NCBI GenBank assembly: GCA_021613335.1
Contig: JAJTWR010000032.1
Coordinates: forward strand, 781,001 to 845,000
Direction: 5' to 3'
Origin: Whitmania pigra
Lineage: Eukaryota; Annelida; Clitellata; Hirudinida; Haemopidae
DNA: 64,000 bases
Below are positions 53,335 to 64,000 of this stretch, piece after piece. The translations under genes and the position numbers were made by a program. The notes under the pieces are model-generated. The model worked only from the letters and a program-made list of their open reading frames with translations. It did not search any database and was not told where the DNA came from. The number at the start of each line of letters is the position of its first letter. Position 1 is the stretch's first letter.

Positions 53335-53743
53335 CGTACTGCAATTAAGCATTAAACTGTTCTAAAGAGAAGCAACCAAAGGCAATCATCATTCTAATAA
53401 GAGAAGATAAACCAACCACCCCAACATGGAACTTCTGCAGCTGACAATAATAATCAGGTTTCATATATTGTCTTAAGTCCCGCAGCTAATTTATCCTGAT
53501 TTTGTTTAATCAATTGTTAAGTAGGTAATTTTTTTGTTTTCAATGTACTTTCCGCATCCCCAAAAACTTTCAGAACAATTTTTTTTACTAATAATTTATA
53601 AGTATTCATAAATTGTTGTAATTTAAAATAATAAAACTAATTTGCAATCATTAATTTAGTTATTATTGCACTTGCAAGAATTTCGTAGCATATTATTAAT
53701 AATAAGTTATTATAACTACTGTTACTTTCGATCATGCATGGTT
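53335..53743. other. Spacer between two hAT elements
   Basis: AT-rich, nothing recognised. Confidence 0.35.
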
Positions 53744-53752
53744 GAACACGTT

Positions 53753-55086
53753 AAGGGCCGTAGCTAGGGGTGGGGGTTTATGGGTTCAAACCTCCCCCGA
53801 AATATTTTTCAAAAAATTTTTTTTTATATAAATCTTAAAATATTAAAACCTTTTTTATTGTTCGATCGACAATATTGCCTATGTCTCAAGAATTGAAATA
53901 GGCCATCATTATCGCTCGATTATTCATACAGGGACTTCCGTTCTTTTGTTCGATTAGCTTTGATAAAAGCTTATATGCAACTTTATTTGAAAAAAATGTC
54001 TAAACAAAGTAATTTAATAAAATATTTCAAAAATGCTACTGCAAGATTACCTGTGAATTAAGAACTAAATTACGAAGACCAATCTGATATCATAGATCGA
54101 ACGCAGATATGGATGTGGCAGTTCTTCACGAAAACCAGCCTTTAGCCCACACTACTAATGAATACGATATTGGAAATTATGTGGCAACACCAGTTACTGA
54201 TCAAGAAAAGGAAAGTGTTTTGAAATCTCTGTGGACCCCTTCTGAAATTATATCAATTTCCTGTTGAGTCTTAACGCCTGAAATTCCAGATGTATTAGTT
54301 AGAAAGATTTTTCTTGGCTTTCTCATTCTAAGAAAAAAGAAGGCGCATTTTGTAAATATTGTGTTCTCTTTGGGAGAGGACATGTGTGGAAAGGTGGCAA
54401 TCAAAAGGTTGTTTTTTTTAGAAGTAACACCTTTTAATAGATGGAAAGATGCCATTTAGGTGTTTGAAGCACATTCAAACCATGAATATAATAAAGTAAA
54501 CCACGCAGAATTGATATCCTCACTACAGATGGTCTTGCCTAAAAGACGTTTTATTTTGAAGGCCCTCTCTGATACAGATGAGACCTTTCTAGTGAAAAAT
54601 AATCACATTAAGAAATGTATAAAACAATGTGGGCTATTTTATGAAACACTCCTACCAGATGCACATCTTTTAGATTCAGAGTTTTCTTTGTGGCGAATGA
54701 AGTGGCACAAAACTAATGATGAGGACTGACCATCTTCGGCAATTGATTTTTGTTAGCATGTAATGATTCTATCCCAATATTAAAGTGCTCCTTCGAATTT
54801 TGGCAAAATTGCCCGTCTCAACCTCAACTGTCGAAAGATCCTTCTTCTCGATGAAATGAATCAAATCTTATGTTCGCAATTCTACCAAAGTGAGGCTTAG
54901 AGGACTTGCTCTTCTCAGTATTCACAGAGATCTCAGTAGATCTTGAAGAGGTTTTAGACATAATTGTCAGAGGTTCTCGTCGCTTTAATCTTATATTATA
55001 ATAAAATTTATTTTGAATTTTACATTCATTGTTTATCGGAGAAAAAATTTTGAACCTCCCCGAAATCACTTTCTGACTACGGGCCT
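53753..55086 (+). mobile_element. hAT transposon of the ZMYM1/TTF-finger type, deleted
   Basis: The ends AAGGGCCGTAGCTAG and CTGACTACGGGCCT are inverted repeats. GAACACGTT flanks it on both sides (53744-53752 and 55087-55095), a perfect direct repeat. Inside on the plus strand, DIGNYVATPVTDQEKESVL, then FEAHSNHEYNKVNHAELISS, resemble the N-terminal TTF-type finger region of this transposase group. Near 54780-54950 broken frames of the C-terminal block (LAKLPVSTSTVERSF, LALLSIHRDLS) follow. Many frameshifts; not active. Confidence 0.78.
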
Positions 55087-55095
55087 GAACACGTT

Positions 55096-55541
55096 GCTGC
55101 GCTTTCAGCTTGCAAGACTCACATGTCAGTGCATCTTCAAACGAACTAGGCTAATAGGATTGTAATTTATAAATTTAGAATCATATCAATAAAATCTTAA
55201 TAAATTAAATAATAAATTTGACGGCATATCTTGAAAGAACACGACTTTAACATGAAAACACCTTTAAAAGACCACAATTTTAGAAACCGAATTTATTGTC
55301 CAATATAAATAAGGGCAATTGAATTGTGAAATGTCCATAATTCAAAACCAAAACAAAATTTATTTTGCCAGTTCTAGTTGACAACAAAATAGATGTTAAT
55401 GTTTCTGAAATGTAAAATCTTTTTTTCAACAAACTGCAATTAGATTCCAAATTAAAAAGTGAGGAGAATGTTTGAAAATAGTTAATTTTTAGAATAGGTT
55501 GACCAAAAATTTATTTTACCATTCATTTTAAATGAAGAAGA
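55096..55541. other. DP13 downstream region
   Basis: AT-rich, no gene. Confidence 0.35.
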
Positions 55542-56500
55542 TCACAACTTGGGTAGGTATGTTGGCACATCCAAGCAAGCTTTATCAAATAGGTAACTGT
55601 CAGTTGTGGGTGAATATTCGAAGTTTTCCACAGTAACTGAAGCAGTGTCCGAAGAAAGTTGGACCCAACATGAAGGAGATGTGTCCGAATCGTAGGTTAT
55701 GGCATTGCAAACTTTGGTGCCTATGCAGTATAGCATGCACAGGCGCAATGGATCAAACTTTGCCTGCGTAAATCCTTTGGTCCGCTGACTTGACAACTTT
55801 TTCCAGCACAAATCATCTACAATTCATGTTTTCTTTAAGCTGAAATTCCATAATTTTTAAATTTACGTTGCTTCTTTTCAGAGTTAACAGAGTAAAGAAA
55901 TTACTTTAGTCGACATTAAGTCTGTTTGCTAAAATTAGTTAACAATTTTGATTTAAAAACAAAACTTAGCCAAACCCCAGTCTTGGGTCCCCCTTGAATT
56001 TTTATACGTTTTGTAACGCGGTGGATAGGCTATTTCTTGTACTTCTGAATTCATTTGAATGAAACATTGCTTGTCATAATCATCAAAGCTTACAACTGTG
56101 CATTGTTCAAGGAAAAGGCACTGCGTAAAGCACTGGCTCAATTCTTTTACGGGTATCAGGACCAACCCATCATATTTGACACTTACTTCCTCATAAAAAT
56201 GGGGGCCTGTTTGATAATAACCATTTCAAGATAAATGTGGATATCATCAGTTTCGTGCAATAAGCGATGATTCATGAATACATGATACCTACCCTTCTGA
56301 ATTTAATATCCTAACTATGCCTCTAATGAATATTGGCGTTTTTGTGCCATAAATTAATTTATTATGCTCATTAATTCTGTTTGATTAAAATCATTTTGCA
56401 TTTAAGAAGGAAACTTAGAAAAACCTGGGAGAGTAATATTGACTTCAACCTGTCCGCAGGCCAAGTTTAGGCAGCTGAGTGCAATGGCAAAGAGCAACAT
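55542..56500 (-). CDS. DP13: secreted double PAN/apple-like protein, divergent subfamily
   Basis: Exons on the minus strand are 56500-56425, 56206-55976 and 55816-55542 (76, 231 and 275 nt), giving 193 aa. The signal peptide is MLLFAIALSCLNLACG, followed by QVEVNITLP, which contains a possible N-glycosylation site. Module 1: PHFYEEVSVKYDGLVLI, SQCFTQCLFLEQCTVVSFDD, QCFIQMNSEVQEI. Module 2: DLCWKKLSSQRTKGF, CMLYCIGTKVCNAITYDS, SCWVQLSSD, YLFDKACL. The exon 2 donor (GTTTGG) is weak but in the family position. Closest to DP12. Confidence 0.82.
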
Positions 56501-56995
56501 TTTCTGTTTATTAAATCATATCAATAAAATGCTAATAAATTAAAATAAAAAAATAAATTTAATAACTAATTTTTAATATTTAAAAAAAATTAATTACTGC
56601 ACAAGCGTCTTCCAATTGAAAATAAATGCAGACTTGCTGCCTTTTATCATGAGTTTGCGTCACTCAGACAGGTAAACTATCGAATTTAAATTGCATTAAT
56701 CATTGTGAGTAAGAGTTTAAAAACTATGAAATATCATCAAACATCATCAACATCTGACGCATCATAACCATCTGTTGGTTGCTCAAAATAACAGACAAAT
56801 AACCTTGCAATGATCATGCAAACCTGGAAAATTTTGTTTGAGATAAATTATGATGCTTTGGTTTATGTGATTCTAATTCCATTTTTTAAATCTCTAAACT
56901 ATTGATATATTATTGTATATTTAAATAAATGTTACTAGGAAATATTAAAAAAATCGAAAAAATCTACAACTACGTTAACAAGTAGAGTTAAAGTC
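56501..56995. other. DP13 upstream region
   Basis: AT-rich, no clear feature. Confidence 0.35.
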
Positions 56996-57282
<287 letters not shown>

Positions 57283-58454
57283 TGGATCAAACAAATTACA
57301 TTATTTTTAATAGCTTGAACTCTTCGTTGCTATTGATTTTTCGACGAGTCCATAGAATTATCTTGTCTTTTTAATTGTTGATGAACAAAAACCTGTCAAA
57401 AGCCATGAATGCCAACGTTGAATTCGCTTCGCTAAAGATTATTTGCTAGCGACACGAACAGAATGAATAAATAATTACATTTGAAAATGTGAGTCTTATT
57501 TTATATTATGAGTTATAATTTATAACGCATTAAATTATGAATAAAACGTTTTGGGATTTGGCGTTGCTGCATCTTCATTGCATAATCAAACTGTATTTTG
57601 CCAACCAAATCATAAACATGAAAAAGAGGAAGAACTGAGGAAGAAAAGAAATGTAAACTATTCAAAACTACAAAATATTGAAAACACGTAATTAGGATAA
57701 ATATTCATTTTACATATTATATTCTGACAACTGTGAAATATCGAATGATTTATTGATTGGATGTAAATTTCAAAAATAAAAAGCTTACTTAAACCCGATC
57801 TAAAAATGGAATTAAACTGGAATTATTTTGGGGTAATTTAAATTAATTCGGGCATGAAAAATGATATATTTTACTTCATTTAAGCATAAAAAACATGTAA
57901 AAGAAATGATCACAACTCACAAAGTGTGCTATCCCTCTGTAGTTTGACTCCCATCATTAGTTAAGAAGTCTAAGATGAAAACTACGTGGCTTTGAACAAT
58001 ATTCAGTGAATGTCGAGCCAAACATTCGAATTCGATTGAATCGCAATGTTCTATGCCTCTAACCCATTATACAGCATGCATCTAATCGCTAACTTTCATA
58101 ATTCAACCACGACTTGTCAATAGGAGTTTTTTTACAATTTCAGCATTGTGCTGAAATTCAGATGGGTTGCCATTACTTTAAAAATCATCTTGGTTATTTG
58201 TGATATGTAGATTTATTTTAAAATAAATAAAAAAAACGAGTTAAAAATGGTTCAGAAAAAATTTTGTTTTAATGACTTTTTCTTACAATTGTTTGGTAGT
58301 AGTTTGCAAGCATTGGTGAGCTCCATTTAATTTGATAATTTTTTTCCTTAGCTGCAACTTCTTGATCGGAGCCTCCACCATGCTTGTCAATCACAACTCA
58401 ATAATTTGAAATGTACCCAGATGAGAGTGTAGAAAATGAATATTTCTAAAAACG
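57283..58454. other. No gene seen
   Basis: AT-rich. A short palindrome TTTCAGCATTGTGCTGAAA lies at about 58139-58157. No coding signal. Confidence 0.35.
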
Positions 58455-58560
58455 AGTTTCAGTTGTAATTGTAACTTTATTTATATAGCGCCACATGCAT
58501 ATGGACCCAAAACAATATCGAAGATAGATACATAGATACATGCCCTCAGTCATTCTGTCG
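58455..58560 (-). mobile_element. L2/CR1-type LINE 3' tail
   Basis: On the minus strand GGCGCTATATAAATAAAGTT is followed by ACAATTACAACTG, the tail type also seen at 49680-49760. No coding part is kept. Confidence 0.5.
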
Positions 58561-58693
58561 CCATTCCTATTTGCTAGAGTTGACGAGAATTTTACAACTG
58601 GTGAAAAAATTAAACCAGCTTTATCCTATAAAAACTTTTTGAAGCACAGAAAATTTAGATTTTAGATTATATTAGATGATATTCTAACTTTTA

Positions 58694-58811
58694 AATTAAG
58701 CAACTTTGAGCCCGGTTAGTACTTGGGTGGGTGACCGCCTGGGAATACGAATGCCGTATTTGGCTGGGAGTTGTAGCGTGCTCCTGTAATCCAGCTATTG
58801 GAGGCCGAGAA
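58694..58811 (+). mobile_element. 5S rRNA / 7SL RNA chimeric element (SINE-like)
   Basis: 58694-58760 matches the 3' half of animal 5S rRNA: TTAAGCAACTTTGAGCCCGG, TTAGTACTTGGGTGGGTGAC, CGCCTGGGAATACGAATGCC, so the internal promoter boxes around the IE and C box are kept. 58763-58811 then follows the 5' Alu domain of 7SL (SRP) RNA: GCTGGGAGTTGTAGCG, CCTGTAATCCAGCTA, GGAGGCCGAG. The 5S 5' half and the rest of 7SL are absent, and no poly(A) tail or target duplication is seen. It is a SINE-like fusion or a fragment of one, not a functional 5S or 7SL gene. Confidence 0.74.
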
Positions 58812-59043
58812 ATCAATGACCTTTATTTTCTTTAGAATTTAATTTTCAAACTCAATTTTTTAGATCTTTATTTGTATTTCGTGTCACCAGACTATAAATT
58901 TTGAAAACAAAAGGAATAAATTATTAGCAAGATTGGCATGTTATTGATTTCATACAACGACTATGTTTTTTTCATATTAACTTATAAAATTCTTGCACTC
59001 ATACAGAAATTGAAAATTTGAAAAAAGACGGGACTCAGGCAAC

Positions 59044-60271
59044 ATGAAACTAATAATTTTACTCGTTATTTCAATTCAGCTTGCTAACAACTCTGTGGAA
59101 GGAATATCATTTCATCTTCAAAAAGGAACTTACACTCACATTAATTTGTGTAAAAGTGGATCGTCATTGTATAGAAGAACAGTCAGATCGCCAATAGAAT
59201 GTTTGATAGTCTGCCAAATTGTACTTGGAAGCAGCTGCATGAGTTTCAAGTATCAGTGGGAGGAAAAAAGCTGTTTATGTTACAACGATGTTATTCGTTA
59301 TGATTACATCGAATTTAACAATCGAAGTTGCATCGGATACCAATTATTCAGAGGTTAAATTTATTAATTTGATGTTAATTATGACTTACAAAATTGGATG
59401 TGTTATGTTATAATTGTGCAAGTTATAGTCATCCTCAAGTAATTAATGTTTTCATGTTTTATGGAGTATTAAAGAAATATATTTGTGAAATCTACTTAAA
59501 ATAAATATGGAAAGATATGAATTAAAGTGTTGATCCTTAATTAAAATTTATTTTTGATAGAATGTCCAAATGGGTTCAAATTCCTAGTCGAAGGCAATAA
59601 ATGCGTACAAATGAAGATTGGCTTGTGGGATTGGTCTACAGCCAGGACTCAATGTAACAACTTGCATCTTCAATCGCATCCTGTTGTCATTGACAACAAG
59701 GAAGATGTTCAGCTATTTTCACTTTATTTTAGAAGTGAAAGTTAGGCTTCAGATTTTCTCATTGAATAGATGATTTTTGAAAACACAATTTAAGAGTAAA
59801 AAATCGAGTAAGACATTTAAATATCGTAATACCACTATCAAATTAAAAGATAATCTGGTTATTTTTCTTGATTAACTAGTGTAAAATTTGTTCATTTTTT
59901 CTAAATAAACAAGAGTATCTTTTAATTGTAGTAACCTTGTAAAGCAAATTAATTGCCATAATAAAGTGCTCACAATAATCATGACATCGACAGTTCTACC
60001 AAGCTGCTTAACCACAACGTACACGGTTCTGTACAGTTATTGGACAGCTGGTATCAGTTTTTACAACTTTTCTCTACGGCAACCATTCCAGTGGAATCCA
60101 TTCCCAGGTGTTTATGAACCGGTGAAGCATCAAATACCGTGGAATACTGGCGAACCAAATTCTCCTACAGATGGAACATTGTACTGCATATACATGATAC
60201 ATAGTATTGGATTAGATGATTTCATTTGCTCGTGCAAATTGTGTGTTCTCTGTGAGATCGACTTATCCTAA
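59044..60271 (+). CDS. PC5: secreted PAN plus C-type lectin-like protein, 3 exons
   Basis: Exons are 59044-59353, 59561-59740 and 59994-60271 (310, 180 and 278 nt), giving 255 aa. The signal peptide MKLIILLVISIQLANNSVEG starts at the only suitable ATG, about 55 bp after a CTTATAAAATTC sequence that may be its TATA box. PAN-like module: INLCKSG, IECLIVC, SSCMSF, SCLCYND, RSCIGYQ. Lectin part: ECPNGFKFLVEGNKC, WDWSTARTQC, HPVVIDN, YWTAGISFY, PWNTGEPN and DDFICSCKLCVLCEIDL. EPN is present, unlike in PC1, PC2 and PC4, so mannose-type binding is possible if calcium ligands are complete. Introns are phase 1 and short. Confidence 0.86.
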
Positions 60272-60823
60272 TCATTAGCAAAGTTTTTACAAAGTTTGCA
60301 GTGAAATCGTTAGTGCAGTTTGAAACAGTGAATTTGCAATGGAATTTCATATCGAAGAATTTATTTTAAACAATCATCACATAAGAATGGTATTGGTCGA
60401 GTTCAGTTCTCAAAACAAAAAAATTGAGTCCTTGAAATTTTGAAGAAAGATTGTCGTTATTATCAATATGATTATTTTGTTATATTTGTTTATTTAAGAA
60501 AAAATATTTAAAAAAAATCGATATCAATATTTATTTTCATTACATAAAGTTGATGATTCAATGTCATTTAATAATAATTTGTATTGCACAATTTTCATTA
60601 ACATCAAGCACAGAAAATTATTTGCCCCTAACAAAATTTATGTCTGACATAATGGCATACATACATAATGGCGCAACGCATTGTCTGTTTCATTCGAACA
60701 ATAACAGGTCCAAAGCAAGTCCAGGTATAAATGAAAAGTGCAGCATGGATAGGGTCTCTGCTTAAAACAATTTTATTGTAAATGAGAATATTTCAAATAA
60801 TTGAATGTTTAAAAATTAATTCA
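60272..60823. other. Spacer between PC5 and PC6
   Basis: AT-rich; a 71-codon frame at 60550 shows no domain and is not called. Confidence 0.35.
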
Positions 60824-61912
60824 ATGTGTTATTCATTCTTTTTGGCACTTGTTTGCGTTTGCATACTGTTCTGTCTCACATCAGAAGCTATTACCATTCG
60901 TCTTCAGAATGGAATAAATTTAACTGTCAATCTTTGTAAAATAGTCCTCCAATATGCAAGCTGTCAGCTAGATCAGCCATTGAGTGTTTTTCATTCTGCC
61001 TAAGTGTGCTCGGAAACACATCATAAATTTCAAATATCACGAAAAGAAATGTGACTTTTACGACGATGTTATCCGCTATGATTATAATAAGTTTCCTAAT
61101 GGAAGGTGCAGGGGCTACCAAATGTTCGGTAAGAGCAATTAATTATAACCATCAACCATTTATATAACGCCTTCTGGCAATGATGGATGGGTTGCGAACA
61201 TGAGATGTCCCCTGATATATTTTTTTTCCATTTTCACATAAAGACTGTTGTTAATACCGTCGCATGCAGGAACTCTAACCGTTCTGTCTCGGCCAACCTG
61301 CATGCCGAATATGTTTAAGATATGCTGCAATATATGTTATTGTATATATTAATAATCATTTGTCCCCTGAAATATTTTTTCCATTTGCAACAGATTGTCC
61401 TGTTAGATTTAAATATTTGGACGAAGGAAATAAATGCATCAAAATGATGGTTGGCTATTGGGATTGGTACACAGGCAAGCAATTGTGCAACTCAATTCAT
61501 CCATTCTCTCAACCTGTGATTATTGATTCTGCGCAGGATTTTCAGCTGTTCTCTAGCTATTTAGTATTGGCAAGTAAGAATGTTTTAATAAAGGATTTAG
61601 TTTATAATATTAGTTAATTACAAAAATTTATTTATTTTCAGTCATACCGACATGTCAGAATAAGATTGATTCATACATGTTCTCATTTTGGTAAGCTGGT
61701 ATCAGTCCTTACGTCAACAATTTCAATGGGTTCCTTTTCCAGGTGTTTTTAAGTCGATAAAATCCACAACACCGTGGGCCTCTGGAGAACCAAATTCATA
61801 ATTATTTTCTTATGACAACTGCATTCAATCATTACACGGCTGTGGCGGGTTAGACGACCTCAACTGTTCATTTCATAACTGCGTCCTTTGTCAGATTGAT
61901 ATGAATTTTTAA
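60824..61912 (+). pseudogene. PC6 pseudogene: PAN/C-type lectin with several breaks
   Basis: Exon 1 from 60824 keeps a signal peptide (MCYSFFLALVCVCILFCL) and NLCK, then shifts frame twice with a TAA between, although IECFSFC, KKCDFYDD and CRGYQ can be followed across frames to about 61130. Exon 2 (61394-61573) is fully open: DCPVRFKYLDEGNKC, WDWYTGKQLC. Exon 3 from 61643 has TAA where the family has FWTAG, a frameshift before QFQWVPFPGVF, and another stop after GEPNS; the end CVLCQIDMNF is kept. It lies directly downstream of PC5 as a tandem copy. Intron 1 carries a SINE. Confidence 0.82.
61155..61301 (-). mobile_element. tRNA-derived SINE in PC6 intron 1
   Basis: On the minus strand CAGGTTGGCCGAGACAG is the A-box head, with CTGCATGCGACGGTATTAAC and a TTATATAAATGG end. 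It is the same family as 14325-14441. Confidence 0.55.
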
Positions 61913-62420
61913 TTATTTAAAACTGCGATTAAATTAATCAATTAACTAAATTTTCAATTTGATCGATATTAAATGCCAGCAGTCTTATGAAATAGAAAAT
62001 GAATCAAACCCTAAAGCAAAATATTTTTTTTAAAAGTTACAATTAACTTATTTAAAAAAAAAACAACTGACTGAAATAAATTTTGATGATTTCTTTTTAT
62101 TTTATTTGTCATTTGTTTTCTGTTAGCTTTTTCTTAAAAGAGCAACAAGAGCCTCTTAATTCATAGAATAATTTTTCTGATTTGTATATTTATTTTACAA
62201 ATAATATGATATGACTTGGTTCTGAACGATTATGAACAATTTTATGCGAGATCGTTTCGAGAAATCGTTATAGATTATTTGCCACCTCTTTCGGCGTTGA
62301 TTGACTTGATTTAAATGTTATCCTTAGTAAAGAGTTAGTGATCAATCAAAGTTTTATCATAAAACTTTTATGGGATAAACCGCTGAGAATGGGGTGTACG
62401 AGGTATACTGGGTAAAACCT
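61913..62420. other. PC6 downstream region
   Basis: AT-rich, no gene recognised. Confidence 0.35.
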
Positions 62421-64000
62421 CAAAGTCAGAGGGGCAGCGTGAACATAGCACTCAAAGTTAGCGCATGTTTCGCGGTGACACCGCAAAAGACTGAAACGAT
62501 TTTAATAACCGACCGTAGCGTAATCATTGGATTCAATTACGAACCATAATGTCGAGGAGGGTTTGGATACAAAATCTTTAGCGATTCCCCATGATACTGT
62601 TATAACTTGCGATAAGTCGAGCGCTTTTGCAAATCAGGAGAATATACTGTCAGTCGTGTCTGATGACAATTGGTGTTTGTCTCTTTTATGATAGTTCGAA
62701 TACGATAGTTCAGGTGATTTGTTTTCTGAGAAGACCAACGATGGGACGAATGAATCTTATCTTAACTGTCGTGCCGATGAGCACTAACTGAGGCTGAGAT
62801 CTAATCATCCAGGTACATTAGCTGCTAATGTGTGTATCTTTTTCTTAGCTAATCGAACAAAAAACAGTCGTGTAAAAAATAAATATAAATTCAATGGACG
62901 CCTTTTTGAAACTGTCAAAAAAAAAACAACATTCTTTACACAGCCAATTGTATAATCATTACCTTATAATCTTTATTAATTACATGAATTTATTTCTCGG
63001 AGGAGCCAACTTTTCGCAGAAGATCCTCGTTAGCAATCATATATGCGTAAAACTGTTCACATTCTTCAAATTGTCCTTAACAGAGTCTGCTCCTTTCCTT
63101 TGTTCATTGAGCATTAATCTTTAATCAACTGGTTTGCAGAAATGCATACACTTTTTGCGTAGTAACAATGTAGGCATACGGTAGAGTGCAGTTATAAGTT
63201 ATAACAACAACACAAAAACTATAACGTAAAATATAAGAAAAGCCGGGCATTTCAAAGATTTTTAACTTAGCCTGCAGGACGTAGGATATCAGGTTACAAA
63301 GGAGGACATAACCTCCTTTTGCCGGACGTCTGGCAACCCTATCCATTATCAACGATCAGCTGATATCTGCGAATTTTGAGCAGGAGGAGAGAGTAGTGAT
63401 AACATCCGTTGTTGCGGAGCAGCGGGCAGGTTCTTCGTTTAGAGTTCACAGAGTTGCGATTAGATGAACAGTGTATGAAATATCTCTTGGATTCCTTTTA
63501 CCGTTGTGATATTTAATTGTGCCAGAGGTTCGGAACAGTGGGGTTACTAGAGTCCCGAATGCGTATCAACTTGGAGAGAGAACACAGGGCACATGGCCTC
63601 TAAGTTTTTTTAAGAGATTTTTGCTTCCAGAGGCAAAGAATCGAGTTCAGATAGTTTCGTATAGTGTGTATATTGATTCCGTCCCATAATAAAAGGGATC
63701 CAGTTCCCATTCTTCCCATTCCATTTGGTAGTGATTTTCTCTTCAAATCGTTTGGTGATGGATGGTGTTGTTCTGAGAGGAGACCAAAGTATGATTGCGT
63801 GTTTGTTGTGGATGCTTTTTCGAAATGGCCCATGGCAGGTGCCTTACATTCAGAGAGTATGCATGCAGTGTGCTTCATATTATTAATAATATTTATGACC
63901 ATTTTCATCGATGGATGAGTTCCATTTATGAGCTTCATGAGCCAAGGGACCCAACTGTCTCTGAGGATTTCAGGGGATTGGCTAAACTTCGATTCCTATA
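62421..64000 (+). mobile_element. Degraded gypsy-like retroelement pieces (weak)
   Basis: The composition becomes more even here. At 63780-63850 the frame KYDCVFVVDAFSKWPMAGAL matches the first-aspartate region of Ty3/gypsy-type integrases. At 62440-62540 ALKVSACFAVTPQKTETILI loosely recalls the region after the protease of such elements, and 62560-62790 may continue it. No LTRs, reverse transcriptase or zinc site are evident and frames are broken. At 63298-63322 a hairpin (AAAGGAGG with CCTCCTTT) next to GCCGGACGTCTGGCAACC may be another element end. Confidence 0.42.

Noticed and set aside
58694..58760. Functional 5S rRNA gene
   Set aside because: Only the 3' half is present; the first half of 5S and a T-run terminator are missing.

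Overview
The window is nuclear DNA from an animal, most likely an invertebrate. Genes carry spliceosomal introns, the DNA is strongly AT-rich, there are long (AAT)n/(ATT)n microsatellites, and the mobile DNA is metazoan in type (hAT transposons, CR1/L2-type LINEs, Ty3/gypsy and copia pieces, tRNA- and 5S/7SL-derived SINEs). I cannot name the phylum from the sequence. There is no bacterial gene, operon or CRISPR array.

The host content is essentially one gene superfamily: short, secreted, cysteine-rich proteins built from PAN/apple-like modules. Three architectures occur. (1) Double-PAN genes (here DP): a signal-peptide exon, a 4-cysteine PAN-like exon and a 6-cysteine PAN-like exon. DP1 to DP10 run head to tail on the minus strand from 0.4 to 23.1 kb, DP12 and DP13 lie at 50.3 and 55.5 kb, and an inverted relic, DP11, lies at 43.7 kb. 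(2) PAN plus C-type lectin genes (PC): exon 1 carries the signal peptide and a PAN module, exons 2 and 3 carry the lectin domain. They lie at 24.5, 31.0, 35.6 (minus strand), 59.0 and 60.8 kb. (3) One PAN plus F-type (fucolectin-like) lectin gene (PF1) at 45.4 to 48.1 kb on the minus strand. In the DP and PC genes every intron I could place is in phase 1, so the exons are symmetric and could be shuffled or duplicated without breaking the frame. Intact members are DP1, DP2, DP6, DP8, DP9, DP12, DP13, PC1, PC2, PC4 and PC5. Decayed copies include DP3, DP4, DP5, DP7, DP10, DP11, PC3 and PC6. This is birth-and-death evolution by local duplication; the stretch 5.3-8.8 kb is repeated at 9.7-13.5 kb.

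The space between genes is filled by mobile and simple-repeat DNA. A Ty3/gypsy element at 39.2-41.4 kb keeps gag, the zinc knuckles, the protease and the post-integrase tail in one frame but has lost reverse transcriptase, RNase H and the integrase core; it sits inside an AAT microsatellite. Internally deleted hAT elements lie at 26.3-28.1, 52.0-53.3 and 53.8-55.1 kb, the last two with target-site duplications. LINE fragments, a copia integrase fragment, a MITE family, a roughly 320-bp dispersed repeat and several SINEs are scattered through the rest. A short element at 58.7 kb fuses 5S rRNA-like to 7SL RNA-like sequence.

The products are probably secreted recognition or adhesion proteins, for example lectins of innate immunity, mucus, or self/gamete recognition. 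That role is inferred from domain content alone.
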